From Helichrysum umbraculigerum (taxonomy: Eukaryota > Streptophyta > Magnoliopsida > Asterales > Asteraceae), in assembly GCA_949592205.1 (NCBI GenBank), contig CATIUR010000006.1, forward strand, positions 68,692,001-68,756,000: a stretch of 64,000 nucleotides of DNA, read 5' to 3'. How positions within the stretch are numbered: the stretch's first letter is position 1; the number at the start of each line of letters is the position of its first letter. Positions 23,079-34,521 of this stretch are shown here, one piece after another. The notes beneath the pieces were generated by a model. It had not been told where the DNA came from, did no database searches, and saw nothing but the letters and a program-made list of their open reading frames with translations. The position numbers were made by a program, and so were the translations under genes.

Positions 23079-23788
23079 AATCATGTACCATATAATAAGG
23101 TTCAAGAATATATATATTTTTTTACATGGCCCAAATAGGCTGGAAAGGCCCATCCGGGAAGTCCCAGCAATTAGGACCCGACGGGAAAGGCCCAATAGAA
23201 AAGGACCAGCAGGCTTGGCCCAACCAGAAAAGCCCAAATGCATAAAACAACCCATCAAGCTAGGGTTCATGTCCCCTTGGCCCACGACAATATAATCCAG
23301 GGGATCACCAACGTTAGTGGCGGTCCCCTGTAAGCCGACAAGGGTTTTAACCTCTCACTATTATTGGTCCACGTCATCACAGGGGACCCACACACAAGAC
23401 GCGTTAATCACAGCCGTACGATTTAAAAATACTTAGATGGTGACTTAACCTTACAATCAATAAGTACCACCAGATGGTGACTTAGCTGTACGATCAAAAG
23501 TGTAAGATGATGACACGTGGCAAAACTTGCCCACCAAGGGGTTCAAGGATCACTATATATACAAGGGTATGAGCACTATTCATGCCCTAACACCTCCAAA
23601 TACAACCTCATTATCTACACTTAAGCCCTTATCATCCAGAGGAGATCACTATTCATCTCCTCGCCGCCGATTCACGCCACCCACGGTTTCGTTCAATACA
23701 CTCCGGCGGGTTATCCACGTAAGTCACGGAGAGCTACGAATCGGATCAAACCCACTAGCACTCAGGTATAAAACTTATGCCTGATCAA
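23079..23788 (+). repeat. 3' LTR of element A
   Basis: Homologous to 4431-5136 throughout; ends CCTGATCAA followed by the TSD copy CTATT (23789-23793). Confidence 0.9.
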
Positions 23789-23793
23789 CTATT

Positions 23794-24714
23794 TAAGTAC
23801 CAAATAATTATTTAATTTACTCCAAATATTAGAAAATTTAATCACCGGTGTCACAAAAATTTTAAATCTCCCACGATTTGGTAGTTGATTAAGTTTATCT
23901 AGAGTGTAAGGTGCACCACCTAAATATGAATGGTAGCACTTTTAAGGAACCAATAACTTTTCCACTAAATTTACATTAAGCCGACTTAATTGATTGGTGT
24001 CACATGACACCGCTGACTATAACGTGGATTCGCACATGCCAAATATAAATATCAATAGTCCATTACACAACAGATTTTTAATAATTTCTGTGTTTTTTGT
24101 CCACCAAAATACTGTATTATTTGGCCTAATTAGCATACGATATTCACGGACAGTGTCACCTTCAGGATAAGCTTTGAAGATTCTTTTGTTGTCACATCTT
24201 TTTATTTGATGTTGCATATCAAATAATTAAGAAAGGTATTTCCATTTCATTTCATTTCATTTATTTATTTATTAATAATAAACTATAAACATATATACTT
24301 TTAATTTAGCTTTACCAGGATATTATTGAAATATAATTCATGCTTCGAATTCTAGCTACATGCATTTTTATCCAAATAACACGTATATATCATCAACTAC
24401 ATTTTCTGGAAGTTGATTTTTTTCATGTGAATGGAAATTAAAGTCATCTTTTTATTAACCCATAATGATGAAGTGAAATGGTATTTATATATTATGACTT
24501 GTGTAATTACAATTACATTGAGTAGCTACTCATGAAGAGACTTCAAAAGTGTCTACAAATTAATCTATGAAATTGATCTTTTCATTGATTATGGTTTTGG
24601 ATTGATTAATGATTATATATGATCATTTTATGAAGAGTTCAATTGCATAATGGTAGACTTTTTGATCTATAATAATAATATAATGATCACTAATTCTTTT
24701 GGGCCATGGTTTAG
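23794..24714. other. AT-rich non-coding stretch right of element A
   Basis: Contains a TTTCA repeat (about 24240-24262). A 66-codon minus-strand frame (24017-24217) has a coding-like composition (KRIFKAYPEGDTVREYRMLI) but I do not recognise it. If the RBBP5-like fragment is a gene remnant, the right part is intron. Confidence 0.35.
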
Positions 24715-25138
24715 ATACATATACTGAACAATGAGAATTGGAGTGCATTTGCCCCGGATTTCAAGGAACTCGAGGAATATGTGGAACGTGAAGATGAATT
24801 TCATTTGATGCAAGAAACTGAAAAGGTAAAATTACAACCGTACGTGGTAAAACAAGTAGCACGTTGTGTAGATGGAACTCTCTTGAGTAAACTTTTCGTT
24901 TCACTATGTGAATTGTTACAGGTGAAGGAATCCGAAAAGGACGAAGATGATGAAGTTGACATTACAACCGTGGATGACTCATCCTTTAGTGATTCAGATA
25001 TCTCACAGGAGGAACTATGCTTCTTGCCTGCAGATCTCTGTCCTGATGTTTCTGAGCAGCAGGAAAAGCGCAACGGAATTACTTCAAAAGTAGGTGACAG
25101 CAAGAATTCCGATTCCCCACTTTCAGAAGAGACAGGAG

Positions 25139-25221
25139 GTAAGTTACTGATTCGTGCTCAGTGCATCCATGATTCCAATCAAATCGAAAGTAAGTTACTG
25201 ATTCGTGCTCAGTGCATCCAT
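25139..25221 (+). repeat. Tandem duplication of the splice donor region after RBBP5-like exon b
   Basis: The 32-bp segment GTAAGTTACTGATTCGTGCT... occurs at 25139-25170 and again at 25190-25221, so the exon b donor GTAAGT is present twice, 51 bp apart. Confidence 0.85.
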
Positions 25222-25921
25222 ATTAGTTTCGTAGATTGGGATCTTTAAGGAGTAAATAGTTGCTTTATTAGTTATGCGGTTTCTGTTAGAATTTCTAACC
25301 GATTCCACGCTGTGATTTTTTTACAAGCATTTAGGATGTGTTTGGATGTACGTTTTGAAACTGATTACGTGATTCTGATTTTAGTAATTCAAGTTGCGAT
25401 AATCAATTGAAAATCCCCATCCAGGCCACCCCTCACTTTAAATGGGAAAGTGTTCATTGTTTATAATTTAGGGTGATTGCTTGATACGAACCGGGGTTGG
25501 ATTTTTAAACAAACAATGAAAAGTAAATAATAACATAATGCCTGAAATTTGAGAAGTAGGTGATCTCTCTCATGACTGGATAATAACATAACCCTAGAGA
25601 CCTATAAATACTAGAAGTAATGTAAACTTACCATAATTTCTTAGCGTGAAAGGAAATTAATAAGCGATAATTGACAGGATATTACTAAGCTCCCTTGTAA
25701 ATTTCTTAAACTGCTTCAGCACCCCTTAAACCATTTTGGTAGGCCGTATCATGGTTTATTGATCTTATTAACATCAGAGTAGACTGTAACGGATGTCTTG
25801 TATTTCAAAAATGTTAATTGCAACAAAAGTTCAACTATGATGGCTCTAGAAGGTACACTAGTTGGTATTTTTGCAATCAATCACTGAATATTGCATATCT
25901 AATTTTGAATCCCTAATGCAG
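25222..25921 (+). other. Intron of the RBBP5-like fragment
   Basis: AT-rich non-coding stretch ending in a plausible acceptor (CCCTAATGCAG). No embedded element was recognised. Confidence 0.5.
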
Positions 25922-26037
25922 GAATGGAGAATTCTGGTGGTGAAGATACTGGCATGACAAATTCGAAAAGAAGGCGAAAACCGTCTGAAAAGGTATTGGA
26001 ATTGCAGCAGGCACAGAAGGTCAGGAAACCTTTTACT

Positions 26038-28238
26038 TGTAACATCTGCAAAACTGGCCTAGCTGTTTTAATATTTTTATTGATTTTAAGTGATTAGTTA
26101 AGATGTTAAGAAATAGTGTTGTTGGATATTTGAAAATAAATAGGTAAAATAGTCACAGGACTTATTGTGATTAGTGAAATATTAATTGTTTTAAGTTAAT
26201 ATAGTTGACGGAATAATAAAATGTTTGGACTCGCAAATGGTTTTCGGGTTCCAGACAATAGGTCGAGAAGGGGTATTAAATTATACCCGTATATTTGAAG
26301 TCGGTTAAGTGATAGCCGACCTTTTGTTTCTTTAATTCCTTTCTTTTTCATTTTGTTTCCTGATGAAAACTTCAAACATAAAACCTAAAATCTATTTAAA
26401 GATTAAATCAAACATATGCTATGATCTGGAGTTGGAATTGATCTGAGTAAACATCATCACCATCCTCCTCTTTATATTCCTTTGATTTGTAAGTGTTCAT
26501 ATATGTATATATGCTAAAAGCTAGGGTTTATGTTAATTGAGAAATTGATGATATGTGATACTAGCAGTGTTAGAAGTTGTTATTCATCGTATATAATCGA
26601 TTAGAGCTTAAGTTTGATGCTGAAATTGAGGTTTGGTTCGGATTTGAGGCTGTTGGGTTTGAACAGGAAGAAATCGCAGAGGCTTGACCGGCGGTCAAGC
26701 CGTTTGGCCGGCGGTCAAGAGTTTGTTTTGGGCTGGTGATGATGACGCTGCTCTGGCCGGCGGTTAAACCGTTTAGCCGGCGGCTAAATGGCCCCAAGGC
26801 AGAAATTGATTTTTGTATAAACCTTATTTTAAACATTTTCTTCATGTTTTAGCTGCGATTAGTGAGTGAAATGGCAAAATTATGAACTAGTTGTATGTGA
26901 AACACCCTAAGAGTATATTATAGTGATGATGTATCTTGATAATAACTTGGGGCTAATCTTTATGTATATGATGATAATTGCGATAATATACATAATGTGG
27001 ATAGTTAAGTTCTTGCTACAGATTTAGCACAAAAAGTGATGAATTGTTATAAGTTGAATAATTGTGAATAAAGTGATATGATATATTTGTTACCTATTAT
27101 TCGATTATAATGATCATATTAATATAAGTTGATGTGATATGTTGAATAACGCTATATTGAGACATGTTATATAATTATAACATATGTACATTGTATTAAC
27201 GAGTTGTTTAACTTGTTAATAGCCATAGTTTGATGTGATGTTTAATGTAAATTAAACTTGTGATGAATGAGTTACTGACTTGTGATGTTTGTGACGATTT
27301 CAGATAAACAAGAGACTCAGTGACATTAGACTACTGAGTGGAGATTAAGGTGATTGGTGAGTGGATCGATAACCCTCAGTTTGATTTAGTTGTAACAGGT
27401 TTGTTACAACAGGTGATTGTATTATTACTATTGCTTTGATTGCCATGATTGTTATGGTTTATAGGTAATAATACTGTGAATAGATTGTTGACCTGATATG
27501 ATGACCTGTTGAGTGTGTCGATAAATGATTACGTGATATATGGCCATAGTGCATTGATGATTAGTGCCTTGTGATTATGTGATAAGTGATATGGAGGCCA
27601 GGCATGGGGCTGGGCTTGGATTGCTATTGGTTGGATAACATAGGGTCTTAGTACAAGTTTTATTGTCGTAGCATGTGTTGTATGAGTAATAGCACCAAGT
27701 AGTCGGTTAAACCTCTGTATGGGCCTGCAGTTGGTTTGAAAGTGTTCTTTGAGGATGATACTCAAGAACCACCGGTCCTCTATGGTGATAAGTGATAGTG
27801 ATGTGAAAAGCGACAGTGATGTGATAAGTGATAAACAGTTGAGTTATGTGCATATAATTATTTGTTGTACACAGGTGTGTTATGCTAAGTCAGTCTGTTG
27901 ATTGTTGATTTACTCACTTAGCAGTTGTGCTAATCCCACCACTTTAAATAATTCTTGCAGGTTATGATTAGATAATTGATTGAGCAAGAAGCTGTGATCT
28001 GGATGGAATGTTTGAAGAACAAGCGTAAACTCTGATATCTAATTTGGTTAAATCAGTTGTGTTTGTGATTATATAACACCTCGTTTGTAGTATTTTGATT
28101 AGAAAATAATAAACTATTATGTATAAAGTTTTAAAAAGTTTGTACACCTTTTTGTGTAATGTATAAATGATATGTGAAACCTACGCTTCCGAGTCGAATA
28201 ACATTATTATAATGTTTATTGAAATGAGTGGTGTTATA
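26038..28238 (+). repeat. 5' LTR of element C
   Basis: Starts TGTAACATCTGC and ends GTGGTGTTATA; 2,201 bp, same length as the 3' copy. Shares several blocks with the element B LTR, including TAGTTGACGG, TTCCAGACAAT and TTCTTGCAGGTT. Carries the paired palindromes listed separately. Confidence 0.95.
26684..26787 (+). repeat. Two pairs of 15-bp palindromes in the element C LTR
   Basis: Copies at 26684-26698 (TTGACCGGCGGTCAA), 26704-26718 (TTGGCCGGCGGTCAA), 26753-26767 (CTGGCCGGCGGTTAA) and 26773-26787 (TTAGCCGGCGGCTAA). Within each pair the spacing is 20 bp. Pair members are complementary except for the central G-G and some G-U type matches, forming about 15-bp stems with 5-nt loops (GCCGT and ACCGT). 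The same array is at 32517-32620 in the 3' LTR, with one extra substitution (CCGGCGG to CCGGAGG). Confidence 0.9.
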
Positions 28239-28241
28239 AGT

Positions 28242-28253
28242 TGGTATCAGAGC
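28242..28253 (+). other. Primer-binding site of element C (tRNA-iMet)
   Basis: TGGTATCAGAGC begins three bases after the 5' LTR. Confidence 0.92.
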
Positions 28254-28413
28254 ATAGGTTTGGGTGAATTGGACAGTGGTAGGTGTTCAATCCCAAATCT
28301 ATGATTGTGTTTGTCAAACATTCCAGATGTGGGATTTAGCTGTGTTGGGAATCGGTTAGTATATTAAGTACTAACGATTGACAGATTTGTGAGTTGTTGT
28401 TTTGAATACAGAT

Positions 28414-29668
28414 ATGGCAGAAAACGAGCAACCGACCAGTACCCTCAACAGTTCCCCGAGATTGGATGTCCTTGATACAGAGACAGATACAGAGAAACAT
28501 GGCCAGACAGGTACAACATTTTTAGTTGAGGAGCACACAGTTAGAGACAAGTATATATTACAACCAGAGAATGAAGTATTGGAGTTTGAGAGAAGACAAC
28601 GGTATTTACATGAGAGACAGGTTGGATCTTCTCAGCAGCATTCACAGTCGCAGTATCATGCTATGAGCACTATTTCACAGCCTAGGGTGTTATCTTCAGG
28701 GCCTATTGATTATCAGGTACCAGTGTTTTTTATCACCATATCAACAGAGAACGGGATGTTCATTTAAAACCTTTATGTCTTGTAAACCTTCACAATATTA
28801 TGGAACTTTTGATCCATCTGATACACTTGAGTGGTTACGGGATACTGAGAGAAAGTTGGAGATATGCCAATGTGAGGAAGAATTTAAAGTTTCTTATGCA
28901 GAACAACTTTTGAAAGGACAGGCAATGTTTTGGTGGGATTCGATTACAGCAAATTTGACAAAACAACAAAAAGCATCTATTCGATGGAGTGATTTTTATA
29001 ATGAGGTATGTCGACAGTATTGTTCTGAGTTTGATGTGTCACGTATTAGACAGGAATTCATGGGATTACAGTTGACTGATGAGATGACTATAGATGAGTT
29101 GATTGCACAGTTTACCGAGAAATTGAGGTTTGTGCAGCAATGGGTACCAAATGATAGAACTAAGATAGATCATTTTGTTGAAGCTTTACCACCAGAGTAT
29201 CGTACGACAGTGAGATTGGCAAGTTCTCTTGCAGATGCTTTTGCTTTAGCCCATTTAGTGGATAGTGATTTACGAGCTCAGAATAAACAGAACACAGAAA
29301 GGATTTTATATCCAGTTGAAAGTGAACCTTCTGATAAAGGTAAACATAAAAGACAGAGCCAAAAGTCAAAGAGTTTCAGTGTTGCGGGCGATCGATCTCT
29401 TTGGTGTAATGATTGTAAATCCCGACATACGGGAAAGTGTACTTCTCAAACTACTAGATGCATTAAGTGTGGATTGATTGGACATAAAGTCAGGAATTGT
29501 ATTTATCCTGAGAAAGTATGTTGGAATTGTCAGAAAGAAGGTCATCATGCGGGGCAGTGTCCAGAGGAGATAAGACAGGGATCGGGTTTGGTAGGTGCAT
29601 CGTCGTCTTCTGGCCATAAGCGGAGGAATCTGCAGTCAGCAGCTGGCAGATTTTCTGATGATAGTTGA
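28414..29668 (+). pseudogene. Element C gag with one frameshift
   Basis: Starts ATG 28414 (MAENEQPTSTLNSS), 176 bp after the LTR, and is open to about 28767; the homologous continuation is in the next frame from about 28706 to TGA 29668. The likely frameshift lies in the T run near 28728. The second part has the capsid motif KTFMSCKPSQYYGTFDPSDT, an FWWDSI motif and DFYNEVCRQYCSEF, then a basic region and two CCHC zinc knuckles, CIKCGLIGHKVRNC and CWNCQKEGHHAGQC. Gag coats the genomic RNA and forms the particle. There is no pol downstream, so a functional version could at most supply or recruit particles. Confidence 0.85.
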
Positions 29669-31856
29669 TAAAGCTGTCAGGATGGTGGACATCATTCCAG
29701 GTATTTCTGTATTTACCTTGTACTGGTGTGTGTTTATATGATTTGGAACTAATTGTTCATTTATATTGTGATTATGTGATAAATTAAAAGTGACCCTTAG
29801 TGATTCTAACTCTTTTAGAATAAAGATAGTTGAGAATGAAATAATTTCTGTTACTGTGTTAGTGACTGAAATTAAGTGTTTGACATAGGGTCATAATATT
29901 GAAGCTTTGTGTTAGTGTAAATCCTTAGTTGATACAAACTTTGGTATAAAGTGGGCAAATAATATTGAATAGTGAAATAAAGTAATAAATATCCTTGAGA
30001 GATGAGTCTTGTGATTGACTTGATGGATATGAAAAAAATGATTATGTTGTTGTGTTCAGAAAGGCTTGTGCAGATAATATGAAATTGTTGAACTGTATAT
30101 GTTGACATGTTGAAAAGATTTATTGTCATTTGATTAGATTATCGGTATTCTGTGGTATGATTACCAGTATTTGAAGGTTGTGATGAGATTGTGGAATTAA
30201 TTTGATTGATTAATAAAATACTGAATTGATATGATTTAAAGTGTAGGTTGAAAAAGCGGTATATCATGACTGATCGTTGAATCAGTGTGATTGTTATAAG
30301 TGTGATTATATTATTGAGATTAATAAATGTTCATGGGATTTTAGTGAATTAAATGATCTGAGTAAGTCAATTTTGTTGGACAAATTGAACTTGTTGAAAT
30401 GCTGATATCTCGATTAATTATAAAGATTGGATTGGAGCATATATGTGATTGTGACTAGTCTTGAAACTGTAGAAAGGAGATTATTTTATGTTAACTTATC
30501 AACTTCATAAATTTGATTTTGATAGATGAAAAGCTGAGACATGTTGATTGTAGCAATGAGTTTAAAGTGGATTATCCCAAGTTGAGGATTGATTTTGATT
30601 GAAACAATTTTTGTATTTGACCGTTGTTTTGTGCCATTTGATGGACTTATTGACTTTACAAAGTATTATATACTTTTGATGGGATGAGGTAGTGTTTGAT
30701 GCACAGAGATTAGATTATTGATATTAATTGTGATGAATAGAGTTACCTGAGAAGAGTTAATCATTATGACTTGGAGTTTACAGTTGATGTTGTGTTGTGA
30801 ATCTGGAGATAGTGTTTAGATGGTATTAAATGATTGTTGAACAACTCTAGAGAATTAAAGATTATTAATCTTGAGTTTGAGCATTAGATTTAAAACTCTG
30901 AGATGTGACTTTGACTGAGCCTTTTGGTTGAATCTGATTATTAATCATTCGGGAGGTGTTGAATTGGGTTGAAACAAGTTTGACTTTGTGTTGTGATACA
31001 ATTCGCAGGATTGAACTATATTGTTATGAAATGACTTGAGATTACTCCCATTGTGTTTATAAATTCTGTTGAAATAGAATTGGTTGATGATAAGATAATC
31101 TAAGTTTGGTGACTGGGATTAGTGTTTGATTTTGAGGCAACTTTTGAGTTTGACATGTTTGATTGAGACAGATTAGTAATGCGGAAATTTGATGATTGAT
31201 TATAATCATGAACCAGTACTAGTGGTTGGGGGGGGGGGGGGGAAGATAGAAGCATATACATTGGGATATGTGCATGTGGAAAGAATTCAAAACCTATAAT
31301 TACATTTATAAGTTACTCACGGAGTAACGTATGACGTGTGTATCTATTATGATTAAGTAGTTGATGATGCTACCTTGATTTGGAGTTATATCAATTGTTT
31401 TGCCTGAAACTCATGGAGACATTGTTGATGGATATATCAATCAAAGACTTGATTGTATGACTTGGTATTAGTGAAACTATTGCTGGATTTGGATGGGATT
31501 TATCCAAAATGTGATAAGAAATCTTTCCAGAATTAATGGAGTGAGAGAAATTGTTATTGAACTGTGTTAGTGGATTAAAGACTGTCTAGTCTTGTATGGA
31601 ATTCAGTTGATTTGAGATTATCGAGATGTAATTTTAATTGAAACTTTCGAGAAGTTATTGATTGTGTATTCGAGAATTTTAAGATGATTTGAAATCATCA
31701 TATTGATGGATTGTCATGAAACGGATGTGATATTATCGTGGATTCTGATCATTGAGTTCGAGTATAACCAGTGTATTAACTGATCTTTGTGGATATTATG
31801 CGATTGTAATATCTTGGATATTGAGTTGGATTAGATTTCGGGGACGAAATCTTTTT
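29669..31856 (+). other. Non-coding interior of element C where pol is missing
   Basis: 2.2 kb with no domain similarity. The + strand is depleted of C and rich in GATT/TTGA words. Contains a poly-G run at about 31230-31242. The last bases (TTTCGGGGACGAAATC) resemble the end of chromovirus pol. Confidence 0.65.
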
Positions 31857-31870
31857 AAGGGGGAGAGATT
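31857..31870 (+). other. Polypurine tract of element C
   Basis: AAGGGGGAGAGA directly precedes the 3' LTR. Confidence 0.8.
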
Positions 31871-34071
31871 TGTAACATCTGCAAAACTGGCCTAGCTGTT
31901 TTAATATTTTTATTGATTTTAAGTGATTAGTTAAGATGTTAAGAAATAGTGTTGTTGGATATTTGAAAATAAATAGGTAAAATAGTCACAGGACTTATTG
32001 TGATTAGTGAAATATTAATTGTTTTAAGTTAATATAGTTGACGGAATAATAAAATGTTTGGACTCGTAAATGGTTTTCGGGTTCCAGACAATAGGTCGAG
32101 AAGGGGTATTAAATTATACACGTATATTTGAAGTCGGTTAAGTGATAGCCGACCTTTTGTTTCTTTAATTCCTTTCTTTTTCATTTTGTTTCCTGATGAA
32201 AACTTCAAACATAAAACCTAAAATCTATTTAAAGATTAAATCAAACATATGCTATGATCTGGAGTTGGAATTGATCTGAGTAAACATCATCACCATCCTC
32301 CTCTTTATATTCCTTTGATTTGTAAGTGTTCATATATGTATATATGCTAAAAGCTAGGGTTTATGTTAATTGTGAAATTGATGATATGTGATACTAGCAG
32401 TGTTAGAAGTTGTTATTCATCGTATATAATCGATTAGAGCTTAAGTTTGATTCTGAAATTGAGGTTATGTTCGGATTTGAGGCTGTTGGGTTTGAACAGG
32501 AAGAAATCGCAGAGGCTTGACCGGCGGTCAAGCCGTTTGGCCGGAGGTCAAGAGTTTGTTTTGTGCTGGTGATGATGACGCTGCTCTGGCCGGCGGTTAA
32601 ACCGTTTAGCCGGCGGCTAAATGGCCCCAAGGCAGAAATTGATTTTTGTATAAACCTTATTTTAAACATTTTCTTCATGTTTTAGCTGCGATTAGTGAGT
32701 GAAATGGCATAATTATGAACTAGTTGTATGTGAAACACCCTAAGAGTATATTATAGTGATGATGTATCTTGATAATAACTTGGGGCTAATCTTTATGTAT
32801 ATGATGATAATTGCGATAATATACATAATGTGGATAGTTAAGTTCTTGCTACAGATTTAGCACAAAAAGTGATGAATTGTTATAAGTTGAATAATTGTGA
32901 ATAAAGTGATATGATATATTTGTTACCTATTATTCGATTATAATGATCATATTAATATAAGTTGATGTGATATGTTGAATAACGCTATATTGAGACATGT
33001 TATATAATTATAACATATGTACATTGTATTAACGAGTTGTTTAACTTGTTAATAGCCATAGTTTGATGTGATGTTTAATGTAAATTAAACTTGTGATGAA
33101 TGAGTTACTGACTTGTGATGTTTGTGACGATTTCAGATAAACAAGAGACTCAGTGACATTAGACTACTGAGTGGAGATTAAGGTGATTGGTGAGTGGATC
33201 GATAACCCTCAGTTTGATTTAGTTGTAACAGGTTTGTTACAACAGGTGATTGTATTATTACTATTGCTTTGATTGCCATGATTGTTATGGTTTATAGGTA
33301 ATAATACTGTGAATAGATTGTTGACCTGATATGATGACATGTTGAGTGTGTCGATAAATGATTACGTGATATATGGCCATAGTGCATTGATGATTAGTGC
33401 CTTGTGATTATGTGATAAGTGATATGGAGGCCAGGCATGGGGCTGGGCTTGGATTGCTATTGGTTGGATAACATAGGGTCTTAGTACAAGTTTTATTGTC
33501 GTAGCCTGTGTTGTATGAGTAATAGCACCAAGTAGTCGGTTAAACCTCTGTATGGGCCTGCAGTTGGTTTGAAAGTGTTCTTTGAGGATGATACTCAAGA
33601 ACCACCGGTCCTCTATGGTGATAAGTGATAGTGATGTGAAAAGCGACAGTGATGTGATAAGTGATAAATAGTTGAGTTGTGTGCATATAATTATTTGTTG
33701 TACACAAGTGTGTTATGCTAAGTCAGTCTGTTGATTGTTGATTTACTCACTTAGCAGTTGTGCTAATCCCACCACTTTAAATACTTCTTGCAGGTTATGA
33801 TTAGATAATTGATTGAGCAAGAAGCTGTGATCTGGATGGAATGTTTGAAGAACAAGCGTAAACTCTGATATCTGATTTGGTTAAATCAGTTGTGTTTGTG
33901 ATTATATAACACCTCGTTTGTAGTATTTTGATTAGAAAATAATAAACTATTATGTATAAAGTTTTAAAAAGTTTGTACGCCTTTTTGTGTAATGTATAAA
34001 TGATATGTGAAACATACGCTTCCGAGTCGAATAACATTATTATAATGTTTATTGAAATGAGGGGTGTTATA
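31871..34071 (+). repeat. 3' LTR of element C
   Basis: 2,201 bp, colinear with 26038-28238, carrying the palindrome array at 32517-32620. Ends GGTGTTATA before TSD copy TTACT. Confidence 0.95.
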
Positions 34072-34344
34072 TTACTGAAAACAAAAGCTTTAGGTAAATT
34101 TCAAAACGTTAGAGTAAGATCGGGATTTAACAAGAAGATGATGTGAATCAGTTTACAGATGATGATGAGATTGATAATAAGTGAAAATTTAGGCTAATGA
34201 AGTTGTTGTAGACTTGTAGTTAAAAGTTGGATCATCATTGTTATTTAGTGGCCTCTTATGGTAAATTTGACATTCCATGGGGGTCAACTTTACATATAAT
34301 CTCGTTGTACTTGCGCCGAAGCGAAAGGTAATATACTTTGCAAG

Positions 34345-34521
34345 CAGTCGAGCCATAAAATCCTAATAGAGGGGGCGAAAAAATCAATTTTTATTCTCTT
34401 ATGGTTTTGTGGTGGCGAAATTTGTAAAATGTCATTAATACCTTAAAAAATATTTTTTACGTAATTTAAAAAATCTTATGGGGCGGCTGCCTACTCTGCC
34501 CCCGTCCTGTCTCCGCCCCTG
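34345..34521. mobile_element. hAT-type MITE, inverted relative of 36913-37098
   Basis: The right end CTCCGCCCCTG and the interior (CGTAATTTAAAAAATC, GGGGCGGCTGCC, GTCATTAATACCTTAA) match the reverse complement of 36913-37098. The left terminus has diverged (CAGTCGAGCC) and the 8-bp TSD is only partly recognisable (TGCAA on both sides). Confidence 0.7.

Larger units (their letters stand above)
4431..23788 (+). mobile_element. Element A: degenerate Tat-type Ty3/gypsy retrotransposon, with element B nested inside
   Basis: Two homologous LTRs (about 706 and 710 bp) flank gag, protease, RT/RNase H, a second RNase H and integrase in gypsy order, plus an antisense gene near the 3' LTR. A 5-bp target duplication CTATT lies at 4426-4430 and 23789-23793. 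The second RNase H domain and the antisense gene are hallmarks of the Tat lineage. The two LTRs differ at roughly 20 or more positions by eye, so the insertion is old compared with B, C and D. Frames are broken by many stops. Element B (9057-17668) is inserted within the second RNase H domain. Exact LTR ends could shift by one or two bases because flanking T/A bases are shared. Confidence 0.92.
26038..34071 (+). mobile_element. Element C: gag-only non-autonomous gypsy retrotransposon
   Basis: Two 2,201-bp LTRs (26038-28238 and 31871-34071) flank a 3,632-bp interior. TSD is TTACT (26033-26037 and 34072-34076), inside exon c of the RBBP5-like fragment. The LTRs differ at about 18 positions by eye, so C is older than B and D and younger than A. 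The interior has a tRNA-iMet primer site, a gag gene and a polypurine tract, but no protease, RT or integrase. The + strand is C-poor like element B. It would depend on an autonomous chromovirus for mobility. Confidence 0.93.
24715..34200 (+). pseudogene. RBL: 3' part of an RBBP5-like (COMPASS WD40 subunit) gene, decayed and split by element C
   Basis: Three exon-like pieces fit in frame across intron borders. Exon a (24715-24825) encodes NENWSAFAPDFKELEEYVER and ends AAG before GTAAAA. Exon b (24922-25138) follows TTACAG and encodes DEDDEVDITTVDDSSFSDSD, then SQEELCFLPADLCPDV; it ends before GTAAGT. Exon c starts at 25922 after ATGCAG and encodes MENSGGEDTGMTNSKRRRKP and a basic tail; it is interrupted at 26037 by element C and resumes at 34077. 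The NWSAFAPDF, EVDxTxVD and acidic/LP segments match the C-terminal region of RBBP5, a subunit of H3K4 methyltransferase complexes (RBL in Arabidopsis). The WD40 exons are missing. Likely small indels (about 7 nt near 24730, one T near 26031, one base near 34130) and the insertion argue for a dead copy. The end near 34190 is approximate. Confidence 0.75.

Noticed and set aside
27529..27765. 78-codon minus-strand frame in element C LTRs (also 33362-33598)
   Set aside because: Present in both LTR copies only, antisense to the element, no domain.
31230..31242. Poly-G run as a polypurine tract
   Set aside because: It is 630 bp before the 3' LTR; the true tract AAGGGGGAGAGA is adjacent to the LTR at 31857.
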